DNA of 64,000 nucleotides. Source: Paenibacillus lutimineralis (lineage in GTDB: Bacteria > Bacillota > Bacilli > Paenibacillales > Paenibacillaceae). The notes below the pieces were generated by a model. That model had not been told where the DNA came from, did no database searches, and saw nothing but the letters and a program-made list of their open reading frames with translations. The position numbers and the translations under genes were made by a program. Location: assembly GCF_003991425.1 (NCBI RefSeq), contig NZ_CP034346.1, positions 4,811,501 to 4,875,500 of the forward strand, written 5' to 3'. Below, one piece after another: positions 19,239 to 27,221 of this stretch (position 1 is its first letter; each line of letters begins with the position of its first letter).

Positions 19239-20855
19239 TTATTTGTTATTGGCGTCAAAACGCTTTTGGGCCTGATTGTATACGTCGGCATATTTGCTTG
19301 CGCCCATTTTCTCAGCCGCAGCCAGCCAATCATTCCATTCCTTATCCCCATAGTTCTTGTTAAGAATGTACTTGGCATTGAATTCTTCCATTGATTTGAT
19401 AATCGAGGTTTGCAGTTCGGCAATGGTTGCAATTTCTTCCTCGGTCAGATTAAGCACGGGATCAAGCGCTTCAAATTTGTTAGCAGAAAGTATTTTATCC
19501 TGAGCCTCTTGCTCTTTCTCTGTGAAGTTGTAGTATACAGAACGATGATCCGGGTTCAAGTACATCCCTTCAACCCACATCCCATAATTATCTTCCAGCG
19601 CTTTAATATCTACATTCGGGAGATCGGCCAATTCCGGATATACCGGCTTGCCGTTCTCATCAAAGTTAAAGTTTACACCCTCAATACCAAGCGTAATCAA
19701 CTCTGAACCCGATGGGCTCGTCAAATAGTCAAGCAATTTGAGTGCAGCTTCTTTATTCTGGTTATTGGCAACTGCCATCCCGAAATCCGCATCGATTTTA
19801 GGCAGCGTACGAATGTTACCCGTAGGTCCGACCGGATTGCCGTAGCGCAGATCGTACTCAGGGTTCTCCGAGCTGACTTGGTTATAGAACAGGTCCATAC
19901 GTCCGATCCAGTCCCATGTAACGAACGATTTGTCCGTTGTCATCTTGGCTGTCCAGGATTCCGGCGTGTCGGTCAGGAATTCTTGATCGAGCAAGCCTTC
20001 GTTATATAGCTTTTTCAAGAAGTCCAGCATATCTTTATACTCTGGCTGTACGCCTGCGAATTTCCAGGTGCTATCGGACTCATCATAATAAGCAGGGTAG
20101 TTTAAGCCCCCGATTCCCCAACCATAGGCAAGATCTCTGAAGATATCTCCCTTGGTTTTGGAAGCCATCGGATAAGAATCCGGATAAATTTCTTTCAATT
20201 TCTTGAGTGCCTGATAGAACTCTTCCGTATTGGTCCACTCAGGAATATTATTCTTATCGAAAATATCTTTTCTGTACATCATCCCATGGTTCACATCACG
20301 GTTCATGTTATAAATCGGCCATGTATAGAGGTTGTTGTTCTCATCACCGTATGAATTGGCCACCCATGGATTTTCATCGACGTACAATCTTTTGAAGTTC
20401 GGCAGCATATCCACATAGTCGTTAATAGCGACAACCGCTTTTTGCTGACCGATTTTCTTAAGTTCATCCGGTCTAAGTCCGTTGAAAATATCAGGCAGTT
20501 TGCCGGATGCGACAACCAAACGAATCTTGTCTTCGAAAGTATTTTTAGAATAGCTTTGGAAATCTATTGTAATTCCTGTGCGTTTCTCAATTTCCTTGGC
20601 GATCAGCTTGTCGTTAAGCTGAATTTCACTAACAACCATCCAAGTGAGTTTCGTTGGCTTATCAACTAACGGGAGTTTCAATCCGCCAGTATCACCATAC
20701 TGATTGCTAGTATCTTCCACTACTGTGTTGCTAGCTCCTCCATTCTTGTCTCCGTTTGAAGCGCTCCCATTTTTGCCGCCGCCTGAACCACATGCAGCCA
20801 GCAGTGTACTTGCCATAATCAGAACAAGCACCATACTGAGAATTCTCTTTGACAT
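19239..20855 (-). CDS. Extracellular sugar-binding lipoprotein of ABC importer
   Basis: A 538-residue family 1 solute-binding lipoprotein. The signal peptide ends in a lipobox (STLLAACGSGG, Cys at residue 22), followed by a Gly/Ser/Asn-rich tether and a two-lobed binding domain with the usual binding-protein regions. The length fits LplA/YtcQ-type oligosaccharide binders. It is the first gene of the importer operon, with AAGGGGAGG before the ATG and a putative cre-like site and palindrome upstream. The substrate is not evident; the GH101-like and cohesin genes suggest a complex-glycan oligosaccharide. Confidence 0.9.
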   Translation of the reverse strand: MSKRILSMVLVLIMASTLLAACGSGGGKNGSASNGDKNGGASNTVVEDTSNQYGDTGGLKLPLVDKPTKLTWMVVSEIQLNDKLIAKEIEKRTGITIDFQSYSKNTFEDKIRLVVASGKLPDIFNGLRPDELKKIGQQKAVVAINDYVDMLPNFKRLYVDENPWVANSYGDENNNLYTWPIYNMNRDVNHGMMYRKDIFDKNNIPEWTNTEEFYQALKKLKEIYPDSYPMASKTKGDIFRDLAYGWGIGGLNYPAYYDESDSTWKFAGVQPEYKDMLDFLKKLYNEGLLDQEFLTDTPESWTAKMTTDKSFVTWDWIGRMDLFYNQVSSENPEYDLRYGNPVGPTGNIRTLPKIDADFGMAVANNQNKEAALKLLDYLTSPSGSELITLGIEGVNFNFDENGKPVYPELADLPNVDIKALEDNYGMWVEGMYLNPDHRSVYYNFTEKEQEAQDKILSANKFEALDPVLNLTEEEIATIAELQTSIIKSMEEFNAKYILNKNYGDKEWNDWLAAAEKMGASKYADVYNQAQKRFDANNK

Positions 20856-20951
20856 TTTTTTGCCTCCCCTTGTGATAGGTGATAATTCACTGTGCCCGAG
20901 TCTCTCGTATCGGACAATTCAAATTGTAGGATGGGGGTTAACACTCCGTAA

Positions 20952-21026
20952 ATAAAGCGTTTTCATCGACCGCAATTTTTCGGTATTTAAAATTATAAAA
21001 AAACGTAAAAACCTTGATATATCAAG
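20952..21026 (-). promoter_or_regulatory. cre-like site and 14-base palindrome upstream of the importer operon
   Basis: On the minus strand ATGAAAACGCTTTAT (20966-20952) matches the Gram-positive catabolite-response element at all but about one fixed position, suggesting CcpA control. Further upstream CTTGATATATCAAG (21013-21026) is a perfect palindrome, and TATAAT (near 20990-20995, minus) is a candidate -10 between them. No good -35 at 17 bases was found. The remainder of 20856-21346 is AT-rich sequence and repeat copy A. Confidence 0.45.
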
Positions 21027-21173
21027 CATTTTCGGGTGTGGAAAAAGCTAAAGAGGTGGAAAATGCTATATTCGCGTCTTCGTTTTTTTGGCTTTTTCCG
21101 CATTCCCGAATTTCTCCCCCTTCAATCGATGAAAAGATAACCAGTAAGATATGCTAATTCCTTACAAGTACTG

Positions 21174-21341
21174 GTTTAAAAAGTCAGACTTTCAGCACCG
21201 AGAAGGTTGGATGAAGCTAGGGACTGAGGAGCGGAGCGTACGTAGTTGGTACGTGAGCACCGGAAGGCCCGGCTGAATTCAAGATTCGATGTCGATTAAT
21301 CTACCAGTGCTACTTCGTGATCAAAGGGGGACTTTTTAAAC
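21174..21341. repeat. Family 1 palindromic element, copy A
   Basis: A 168-base element bounded by a perfect 12-base terminal inverted repeat (GTTTAAAAAGTC / GACTTTTTAAAC). Its core, including GAGAAGGTTGGATGAAGCTA and GCTGAATTCAAGATTCGATG, recurs in copies at 45482-45800 and, inverted, at 37137-37490. No ORF or transposase. It ends five bases before the stop of the oxidoreductase gene at 21347. Confidence 0.8.
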
Positions 21342-21346
21342 TACCT

Positions 21347-22249
21347 TTACAGGCGGACTGGATTTCCTGACTTTCTGCTCTCCTCAGCAGCTTCAACAAA
21401 ACGGATGACCTCCAGCGTCTCCTGCCACCGAAGCGGAGGAATTCGGGTCTGGAACAAAATCATAATCTGTTCGAGCAGACTAGCATAAAAGGGCTTGGCC
21501 GCAAAATCGATCTCGATCGATGAGATTTGTCCCTGACGGTGAATTTCTGCGCTGAACGGAGTCCCCGGATGGCGACTGAGCCTGATCGTTCCCACACGAC
21601 CATCTCTCCAGACTGCTGAAATATGTTCCACCTCTTCCGCTCTTGTTACATTGACCTCCACACAGTCGCTGCCCATAATGCCATACAGCAGCTCGACAGA
21701 ATGTATACCGTACCAGTAATAGTAGGATTGCGTCGGCTCGACATCCAAAGGTCCACCGACATCGGTGCTAATCACGGACGCGGTGCCATACAAGGCCAGA
21801 TCTTCTGTAATTTGCTGGGCATATCTTAGGGTCGAGCTGCTCATCAGCGGAACCTGATGCTCCTGGGCGATGCGGAATATCTCCTCCGCCTCTTGGCTGC
21901 ATAAAGCCAGTGGTTTATCGACAAAAACCGGCTTGCCATAGGGAGCGATCCGCTTGAATTGCTCCAGATGCACCCTCCCATCCGCCGACGTAAGCAGTAT
22001 GGCGTCGCAGCTTGCCGCAATCTCCTCTGGACTATCCATTCGGCGTACACCAAATTCGGTCTCCAGCGTGGCCATAAAGCCCTGAACCCGATCTGCGCTT
22101 AGCGCAAAATCCTCGGACCCACCTAAAAAAGCTGCTACAACCTTCCCGCCCGGAACATGATTCACATCGGACGGGTCGTTGAGCAGCCTGGTGAATGCAA
22201 CGGAATGAGAGGAATCCGTACCTATAATTCCAATATTCAAGTGTTCCAC
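21347..22249 (-). CDS. Gfo/Idh/MocA family oxidoreductase
   Basis: A 300-residue protein with an N-terminal Rossmann fold (IGIIGTDSSHS, a divergent glycine motif) and VFVDKPLAL, where DKP replaces the usual EKP but keeps the lysine. The C-terminal alpha/beta domain is shorter than in typical members (330-400 residues), so specificity may differ. Dehydrogenation of a sugar or polyol with NAD(P) is the family role; the substrate is unknown. The start is GTG with AAAGGGGA eight bases upstream. It is the last gene of the operon running from 28541, 28 bases after the amidohydrolase gene. Confidence 0.8.
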   Translation of the reverse strand: MEHLNIGIIGTDSSHSVAFTRLLNDPSDVNHVPGGKVVAAFLGGSEDFALSADRVQGFMATLETEFGVRRMDSPEEIAASCDAILLTSADGRVHLEQFKRIAPYGKPVFVDKPLALCSQEAEEIFRIAQEHQVPLMSSSTLRYAQQITEDLALYGTASVISTDVGGPLDVEPTQSYYYWYGIHSVELLYGIMGSDCVEVNVTRAEEVEHISAVWRDGRVGTIRLSRHPGTPFSAEIHRQGQISSIEIDFAAKPFYASLLEQIMILFQTRIPPLRWQETLEVIRFVEAAEESRKSGNPVRL

Positions 22250-22277
22250 CCTTGCTTTCCCCTTTCCAGACTGTTTA

Positions 22278-23453
22278 TTAGTTTGCAGATAATCTCTGTA
22301 ATGCTATAGCTGCAAGTAGGGCTGCACCAAGCGGAATACATTCTTCATTCAATTCATATTTCGGATGATGAAGTCCATAAGCACTGCTTGCGTTCGCGTT
22401 AGGACCTGAGCCCAACCAGAAGAAGCAGCCCGGTACATGCTGCAAATACACTGAGAAGTCCTCACCAGCCAAGGTCGGAGGGGCCTCTATTCTGCGTTCA
22501 GCGCCAATCGTACGGTCGATTACTTGTTCAACATGTCGGTTGCATTCCTCATAATTGACTAGTACCGGGGTCTGCTCGATATACTTCAACTTCGCCTGGC
22601 ACTTATATCCTGCGGAGATTTGCTTAACGATCCGCTCTATTCTCTCCGGCATTTGCTTCTGAACCTTGGCATTGAAGGTGCGGATCGTTCCGGTCATCTC
22701 CGCGTAATGTGGAATGACGTTGTTTGCCTCGCCTGACTTGATGCTTCCGATCGTGACGACAACCGGATCAAACGGCGATACCTCACGACTGACAATGCTC
22801 TGCAGTGCCATGATGATATTCGAAGCACAAACGACGGGATCTATAGATTGATCCGGAATCGCCCCATGTCCCCCGCGGCCTTCCAAATGAATCTCAATGC
22901 GGTCCACCGAGCCCATCAAGGAGCCGTACCGCGTAGCCGCCAGCCCCGCTGAGAGTGTCGGAAGGTTATGCAGCCCGTAGATTTCATCAACGCCTTCGAG
23001 CGCACCCTGCTTAATCATCGCCTTCGCTCCCGCATTAATCTCCTCTGCTGCTTGGAACAAAAAGCGCACGGTGCCCTTTATTTTTTTATCGGCCAGCAGC
23101 TGCGCTGCGCCTAGCAAGATAGCTGTATGCGCATCATGCCCGCAAGCATGCATAATCCCCGGGCGCGTGGAAGCGAACTCTACACCCGATTCCTCATGAA
23201 TCGGCAGAGCATCCATATCCGCCCGCAGCGCAATAACAGGCCCCGGCAGCTCGCCTTTCAGTTCGGCAACGAGGCCATACCCGCCAACCCCGCTGCGGTA
23301 ATCTATTCCGAGCTGGCTAAGTCGCTGCGCTACCTTCGAAGCCGTCTCCGACTCCTGCAAGCTTAACTCGGGATGACGGTGCAGATCCCTGCGAAATGCG
23401 ATCAGCTCCGTCTCAAGCTGCTTGCCCGCTTGAACTAATGATGGTAAATCCAT
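22278..23453 (-). CDS. M20 family amidohydrolase (N-acyl amino acid hydrolase type)
   Basis: A 391-residue cytoplasmic metallohydrolase. Metal-site motifs are in order: LRADMDALPI (about 77-86), MHACGHDAH (about 104-112), AAEEINAG (about 137-144), YGLHNLP and the late GLHHPKYE. An internal dimerisation domain lies between. Family members cleave N-acetyl, hippuryl or indole-acyl groups from amino acids. The setting next to serine dehydratase suggests that an N-acylated amino acid is deacylated and then deaminated; this is inference. The gene starts two bases after the end of sdaAA, with AGAGGAGGG upstream. Confidence 0.88.
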   Translation of the reverse strand: MDLPSLVQAGKQLETELIAFRRDLHRHPELSLQESETASKVAQRLSQLGIDYRSGVGGYGLVAELKGELPGPVIALRADMDALPIHEESGVEFASTRPGIMHACGHDAHTAILLGAAQLLADKKIKGTVRFLFQAAEEINAGAKAMIKQGALEGVDEIYGLHNLPTLSAGLAATRYGSLMGSVDRIEIHLEGRGGHGAIPDQSIDPVVCASNIIMALQSIVSREVSPFDPVVVTIGSIKSGEANNVIPHYAEMTGTIRTFNAKVQKQMPERIERIVKQISAGYKCQAKLKYIEQTPVLVNYEECNRHVEQVIDRTIGAERRIEAPPTLAGEDFSVYLQHVPGCFFWLGSGPNANASSAYGLHHPKYELNEECIPLGAALLAAIALQRLSAN

Positions 23454-23455
23454 CT

Positions 23456-24340
23456 TTATCCCTCCTCTTTCTCATACAGCTCTTTCATAATCCTCTTGCC
23501 TGTAGGGGTCTGTGCAAGTCCACCTAGCGCTGTCTCGCGATGCTTCTCAGGCATCATGCTACCAACCTCGAGCATCACATCGATAACTTCATCAGACGGA
23601 ATAACACTTCTTATACCGGCCAATGCCATATCCGCTGCGGCCATCGCCGTAACCGCACCGAAGCCGTTTCTGACAATACAGGGGATTTCTACTAGACCAG
23701 CTACCGGATCACAAATAAGACCGAGCGTATTTTTTAGCGCCAGTCCTACCGCATGAACCGCCTGCTCGGGCGTACCGCCGCGCAGCTCCACTAGAGCTCC
23801 GGCAGCCATACCGATTGCCGAGCCTACCTCAGCCTGACATCCGCCTTCGGCCCCTGATACGAAGGAGTTATTGGCGATAACGTAACCGATCGCCCCCGCA
23901 CTGAACAGGCCCTGAACCATATGCTCATCGCTCCAGCCAAACCGTTCCTGTGAGCTGACGAACACTCCTGGTATAATACCACAGGAGCCTGCCGTTGGAG
24001 TGGCAATAATCCTTCCCATCGAAGCGTTCACCTCGGACACCGCCAGAGCATAAGCCATTGCTGTGCAGGCTTCTTCTCCCAGTGAAGGAACGCCTTGCTG
24101 CAAATGAGCATGAACCCGTCTGGCATCTCCGCCAGTTAATCCACTGCGGGGCTGCATCTCGCTCTCTATTCCCTTATGAACCGCCTCTTTCATAACTTCA
24201 TAGTACTCTGTCATCTGCAGGATGACTTGCTGATCTGTTTTCCCCGTCTCAGCCGCTTGTTCTGTAATCATCAACTGCCCGATCGTTACTGCTTCTTTCT
24301 CACAAAGCCGGATCAATTGCTCTAAATTCGCAAATCTCAT
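23456..24340 (-). CDS. sdaAA: L-serine ammonia-lyase, Fe-S dependent, alpha subunit
   Basis: A 294-residue catalytic subunit that converts L-serine to pyruvate and ammonia using a [4Fe-4S] cluster. Conserved cysteine segments are visible: TAGSCGIIPG, EGGCQAEVG and CDPVAGLVEIPC. The size and sequence match the Bacillus-type two-subunit enzyme. The ATG overlaps the stop of the beta-subunit gene by four bases (24337-24340), implying coupled synthesis. In the operon it may feed pyruvate to, or drain it from, the DHDPS-family aldolase two genes upstream. Confidence 0.93.
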   Translation of the reverse strand: MRFANLEQLIRLCEKEAVTIGQLMITEQAAETGKTDQQVILQMTEYYEVMKEAVHKGIESEMQPRSGLTGGDARRVHAHLQQGVPSLGEEACTAMAYALAVSEVNASMGRIIATPTAGSCGIIPGVFVSSQERFGWSDEHMVQGLFSAGAIGYVIANNSFVSGAEGGCQAEVGSAIGMAAGALVELRGGTPEQAVHAVGLALKNTLGLICDPVAGLVEIPCIVRNGFGAVTAMAAADMALAGIRSVIPSDEVIDVMLEVGSMMPEKHRETALGGLAQTPTGKRIMKELYEKEEG

Positions 24341-25020
24341 CCTCTATCCCCCTTAACGCCAAGATGAATAAGACGAACCCTGTGAACATCCGGTAAGCTG
24401 CAAATTCTCTCGATAAATTCGCAATCTAATATCTCATCGCACTCGATCACGGTCAGAGCATCTCCACTTCTCGACTTCCGGTCGACTTCCATAAAACCGA
24501 TATTGGTGTTGGAATGCTTGAATATATCTGTCATCTCGGCCAAAATACCGCGTCGGTCGGCGTGAAAGATCAGCAGAGTCGGATAGATCGCCGTAAATTT
24601 AACGTCAAAATCGTCGATACTCACGACCTCTATATTTCCTCCGCCGATGGAGCTGCCCGTTACAACGATCTTCTGGTCTCCCCGGTGTAGAATTATTGTT
24701 GCGGTATTCGGGTGTACTCCAGCCTTCTGTGCAGAGCGGATCTTCACCTTCATTCCAGCTTCTTCTGCTCGCTCAAAGGCCTCTCGGATTCGCAGATCAT
24801 CCGTATCATAATCGAGTAGACCGGCGATCATGGCTAGATCTGTACCATGGCCGCGATGGGTTGTCGCAAAGGAACCGTAGAAGATGATCTCCACCTGCTC
24901 CGGCTGCTCCCCAAGGACATGGCGTGCTGTTCTTCCCAGTCGCACAGCCCCTGCAGTATGAGAACTGGAGGGGCCCACCATGCTCGGACCGATTATGGAG
25001 AATACATCCTTGAATCGCAT
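24337..25020 (-). CDS. sdaAB: L-serine ammonia-lyase, Fe-S dependent, beta subunit
   Basis: A 227-residue partner of the alpha subunit. The N-terminal part carries the serine-dehydratase beta domain (IGPSMVGPSSSHTAGAVRLG), and the C-terminal 75 residues or so form an ACT domain (LLIFHADRRGILAEMTDIFK), usually a site of amino-acid feedback. AAGGAGGG is upstream of the ATG, 21 bases after the aldolase gene. The presence of both subunits in standard order makes the call secure. Confidence 0.92.
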   Translation of the reverse strand: MRFKDVFSIIGPSMVGPSSSHTAGAVRLGRTARHVLGEQPEQVEIIFYGSFATTHRGHGTDLAMIAGLLDYDTDDLRIREAFERAEEAGMKVKIRSAQKAGVHPNTATIILHRGDQKIVVTGSSIGGGNIEVVSIDDFDVKFTAIYPTLLIFHADRRGILAEMTDIFKHSNTNIGFMEVDRKSRSGDALTVIECDEILDCEFIERICSLPDVHRVRLIHLGVKGDRG

Positions 25021-25041
25021 GACATGAGCCCTCCTTAATTA

Positions 25042-26109
25042 TTAATCTTCAAGCCATTCGGCCAGGTGTGCTGCCACAAATTCATCATCATGCAAATGTG
25101 GATAATCCCGATACATACGGTCGATTTCCTCCATCTGACCCGGTGACAGTGTCTCATGCGGGTTCAGACACCAAATGCCCTGCATCAGGCCTTGGCGGCG
25201 CAGTACTTCATGAATGCCTGGAATACAGCCGGCAAACTGATGCGAAGGATCAAAAAAGGCTGCATTGGTATCTGTCACTTGGATATTTCGGGTTAACCAT
25301 TCTTTCGCGATTTCACCGTGAACGCGAGCAAGCTTGATTTCTTCCAGCAGCTCAACGGCTTTTTTCGTCCAGACTGCCCAATGGCCCAACAAGCCGCCGA
25401 CAACGGCTTTTTCCACAAGCTCTCCATTCACTTCAAAACGGTAGGTTGTCAGTAGGTCATTGATGATATTGTCATCATTACCTGTATACAGTGCGATCTC
25501 ATCCCGTCTGCTTGAATAGCATATAGCACGAGCTACATCGATGGATTGGTAACGGTTGAACGGAGCCATCTTGATCGCGACCACATTTGGAATCTCGGCA
25601 AATTGGAGCCAGAAATCGAAGCTGAAAATCCGTCCGCCAACAGACGGCTGCAAATAGAAGCCAATAACGGGCATGATGTCGGCAACCTGCTTCGTTCTGT
25701 CCAGAATATCCTGCTCACTCCAGTCGACTAGTCCACCCATACTGAGCAGAACAGCATCGTAGCCCAATGATTGCGTTAACCGCGCCTCACTGACAGCCTG
25801 CTCCGTAGGCCCACATACGCCGGCTACTTTAATAAATGGACGATCTATTTGGGACTTGGCGATCTCTTCTGCCGCCATTCTAAGTACAGGCTCAAACAGA
25901 TTATGCTCTGGGTCACGAATTTCAAATTGGGTGGAATGAACGCCGATCGCTATCCCACCGGCCCCCGATGCGACATAATAACGGGTTAACGCCCGTTGAT
26001 GCTTCTCATCCAATTGACGGTTTTCATCCAACGCTAGAGGGTGGGCAGGGATGACCAGGCCCTCGTGCAGCGCTTTCATCAATTCAGGTGAAAGTGTTGT
26101 AGCAGCCAC
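25042..26109 (-). CDS. Dihydrodipicolinate synthase/N-acetylneuraminate lyase family aldolase
   Basis: A 355-residue TIM-barrel class I aldolase. The Schiff-base lysine is in NVVAIKMAPFN (near 187) and the family tyrosine is in VIGFYLQPSVGG (near 150). It is about 55 residues longer than DapA, with an extended C-terminus, so it is unlikely to be the lysine-pathway enzyme. Family members condense or cleave pyruvate with an aldehyde. The GTG start overlaps the TAG of the preceding gene by one base and has GGGGAAATTCTA upstream. Operon context suggests catabolism of a keto-acid or hydroxy-amino-acid substrate. Confidence 0.82.
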   Translation of the reverse strand: MAATTLSPELMKALHEGLVIPAHPLALDENRQLDEKHQRALTRYYVASGAGGIAIGVHSTQFEIRDPEHNLFEPVLRMAAEEIAKSQIDRPFIKVAGVCGPTEQAVSEARLTQSLGYDAVLLSMGGLVDWSEQDILDRTKQVADIMPVIGFYLQPSVGGRIFSFDFWLQFAEIPNVVAIKMAPFNRYQSIDVARAICYSSRRDEIALYTGNDDNIINDLLTTYRFEVNGELVEKAVVGGLLGHWAVWTKKAVELLEEIKLARVHGEIAKEWLTRNIQVTDTNAAFFDPSHQFAGCIPGIHEVLRRQGLMQGIWCLNPHETLSPGQMEEIDRMYRDYPHLHDDEFVAAHLAEWLED

Positions 26110-27125
26110 TAGAATTTCCCCTTTCTTTCCTGGAAGTGAGTCGGTTTATTCCATGTCGATCCGCCGGCTTCAACCCATTCGGCCATCCAATCAATCATTT
26201 GCAGCAAGGATACCGTAGGGTAGCCGAAGCGCTGATGTGACTTTGAGGCATTGTTAAGTAGCGCCAACTCGGATTCCGTTCCTTCGAAGATCGCTTCCTT
26301 ACCAAGCCGCTTGGCGAATTCCTCGGCAGCCCAGCGGATCGACATCGTCTCCGGCCCGGTGATGTTCATAATACTTGGCGGATTTGTGCATTCCGTCAGG
26401 CAACGCAGCGCCATCTGGTTGGCATCCCCCTGCCAGATCACGTTCGCATGCCCCATCGTCAGATTGATCGCCCGCTGCTCATGGACGGATTTGGCGATTT
26501 CGAGCAATACACCATAGCGCATATCAATCGCGTAATTCAAGCGATAGAACAACATCGGCGTTCCGTTCTTATGCGAATGGTATTCAAAAATGCGCTCCCT
26601 GCCCAAGGTCGATTGGGCATATTCACCGATCGGTTCTGGTGTGATCGATTCACTGGCGCCGCCGCTGCCGACCGGCATAAATGGATAGATGTTCCCCGAA
26701 GAGAATACGACGATACGCGAATCCCTATATTTCTCAGCCACTCTGCCTGGCAAATACGTATTCATCCCCCAGGTGAAATGCTCCCGGCCTGTAGTCCCAA
26801 ATTTATTGCCGGCCATATAGATGATGTTGTCAGCATGGGGCAACTTCATCAGTTCTGCATCGTTCAGCAGGTCACAGGAAATGGTCTCAATTCCTGCATC
26901 CTCCAGCTCACGTCTTGCCTCTTCATTGGAGAATCGCGATACGCCGATGATGCGTTTGTTCAATCCGCCCTCTCGTACTGTGTTTTGGGCCAACCGGGCT
27001 AGACTAGGGCCCATTTTTCCGCCTACACCAAGAATCAGAATATCTCCTTCAATTGTAGATAAGTCCTTGACCAATGCCTCGGAGGGCTCAGCCAATTTTG
27101 CTTCCAATTCCTCAATTGTTCTCAA
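26109..27125 (-). CDS. NAD-dependent epimerase/dehydratase family (extended SDR) protein
   Basis: A 338-residue Rossmann protein: LILGVGGKMGPSLARLA is the nucleotide-binding loop, followed by ADNIIYMAGNKFG and a Ser/Tyr-type active-site region (VVFSSGNIYPFMP). The substrate is unknown; the long C-terminal part fits a sugar-nucleotide epimerase or reductase. I chose the TTG at 27125, which has AAAGGGGA seven bases upstream, over the ATG at 27164, which has no visible SD. Its stop overlaps the aldolase start by one base, so the pair is tightly coupled. Confidence 0.78.
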   Translation of the reverse strand: MRTIEELEAKLAEPSEALVKDLSTIEGDILILGVGGKMGPSLARLAQNTVREGGLNKRIIGVSRFSNEEARRELEDAGIETISCDLLNDAELMKLPHADNIIYMAGNKFGTTGREHFTWGMNTYLPGRVAEKYRDSRIVVFSSGNIYPFMPVGSGGASESITPEPIGEYAQSTLGRERIFEYHSHKNGTPMLFYRLNYAIDMRYGVLLEIAKSVHEQRAINLTMGHANVIWQGDANQMALRCLTECTNPPSIMNITGPETMSIRWAAEEFAKRLGKEAIFEGTESELALLNNASKSHQRFGYPTVSLLQMIDWMAEWVEAGGSTWNKPTHFQERKGKF

Positions 27126-27221
27126 AGCAGTTTCCCCTTTCATCCGTGGATCTGTCTCCATCATAACGATAGGGGATATATAAAGACAAATCTTTAAATC
27201 GTCTTTAAATAGTTAAAAAAT

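Noticed and set aside
25042..26109. dapA for lysine biosynthesis
   Set aside because: The protein is about 55 residues longer than DapA and sits in a serine dehydratase/amidohydrolase operon rather than with lysine genes.
26448..27002. 184-codon ORF on plus inside the epimerase-family gene
   Set aside because: Shadow frame of a conserved Rossmann protein, with no SD and no motif.
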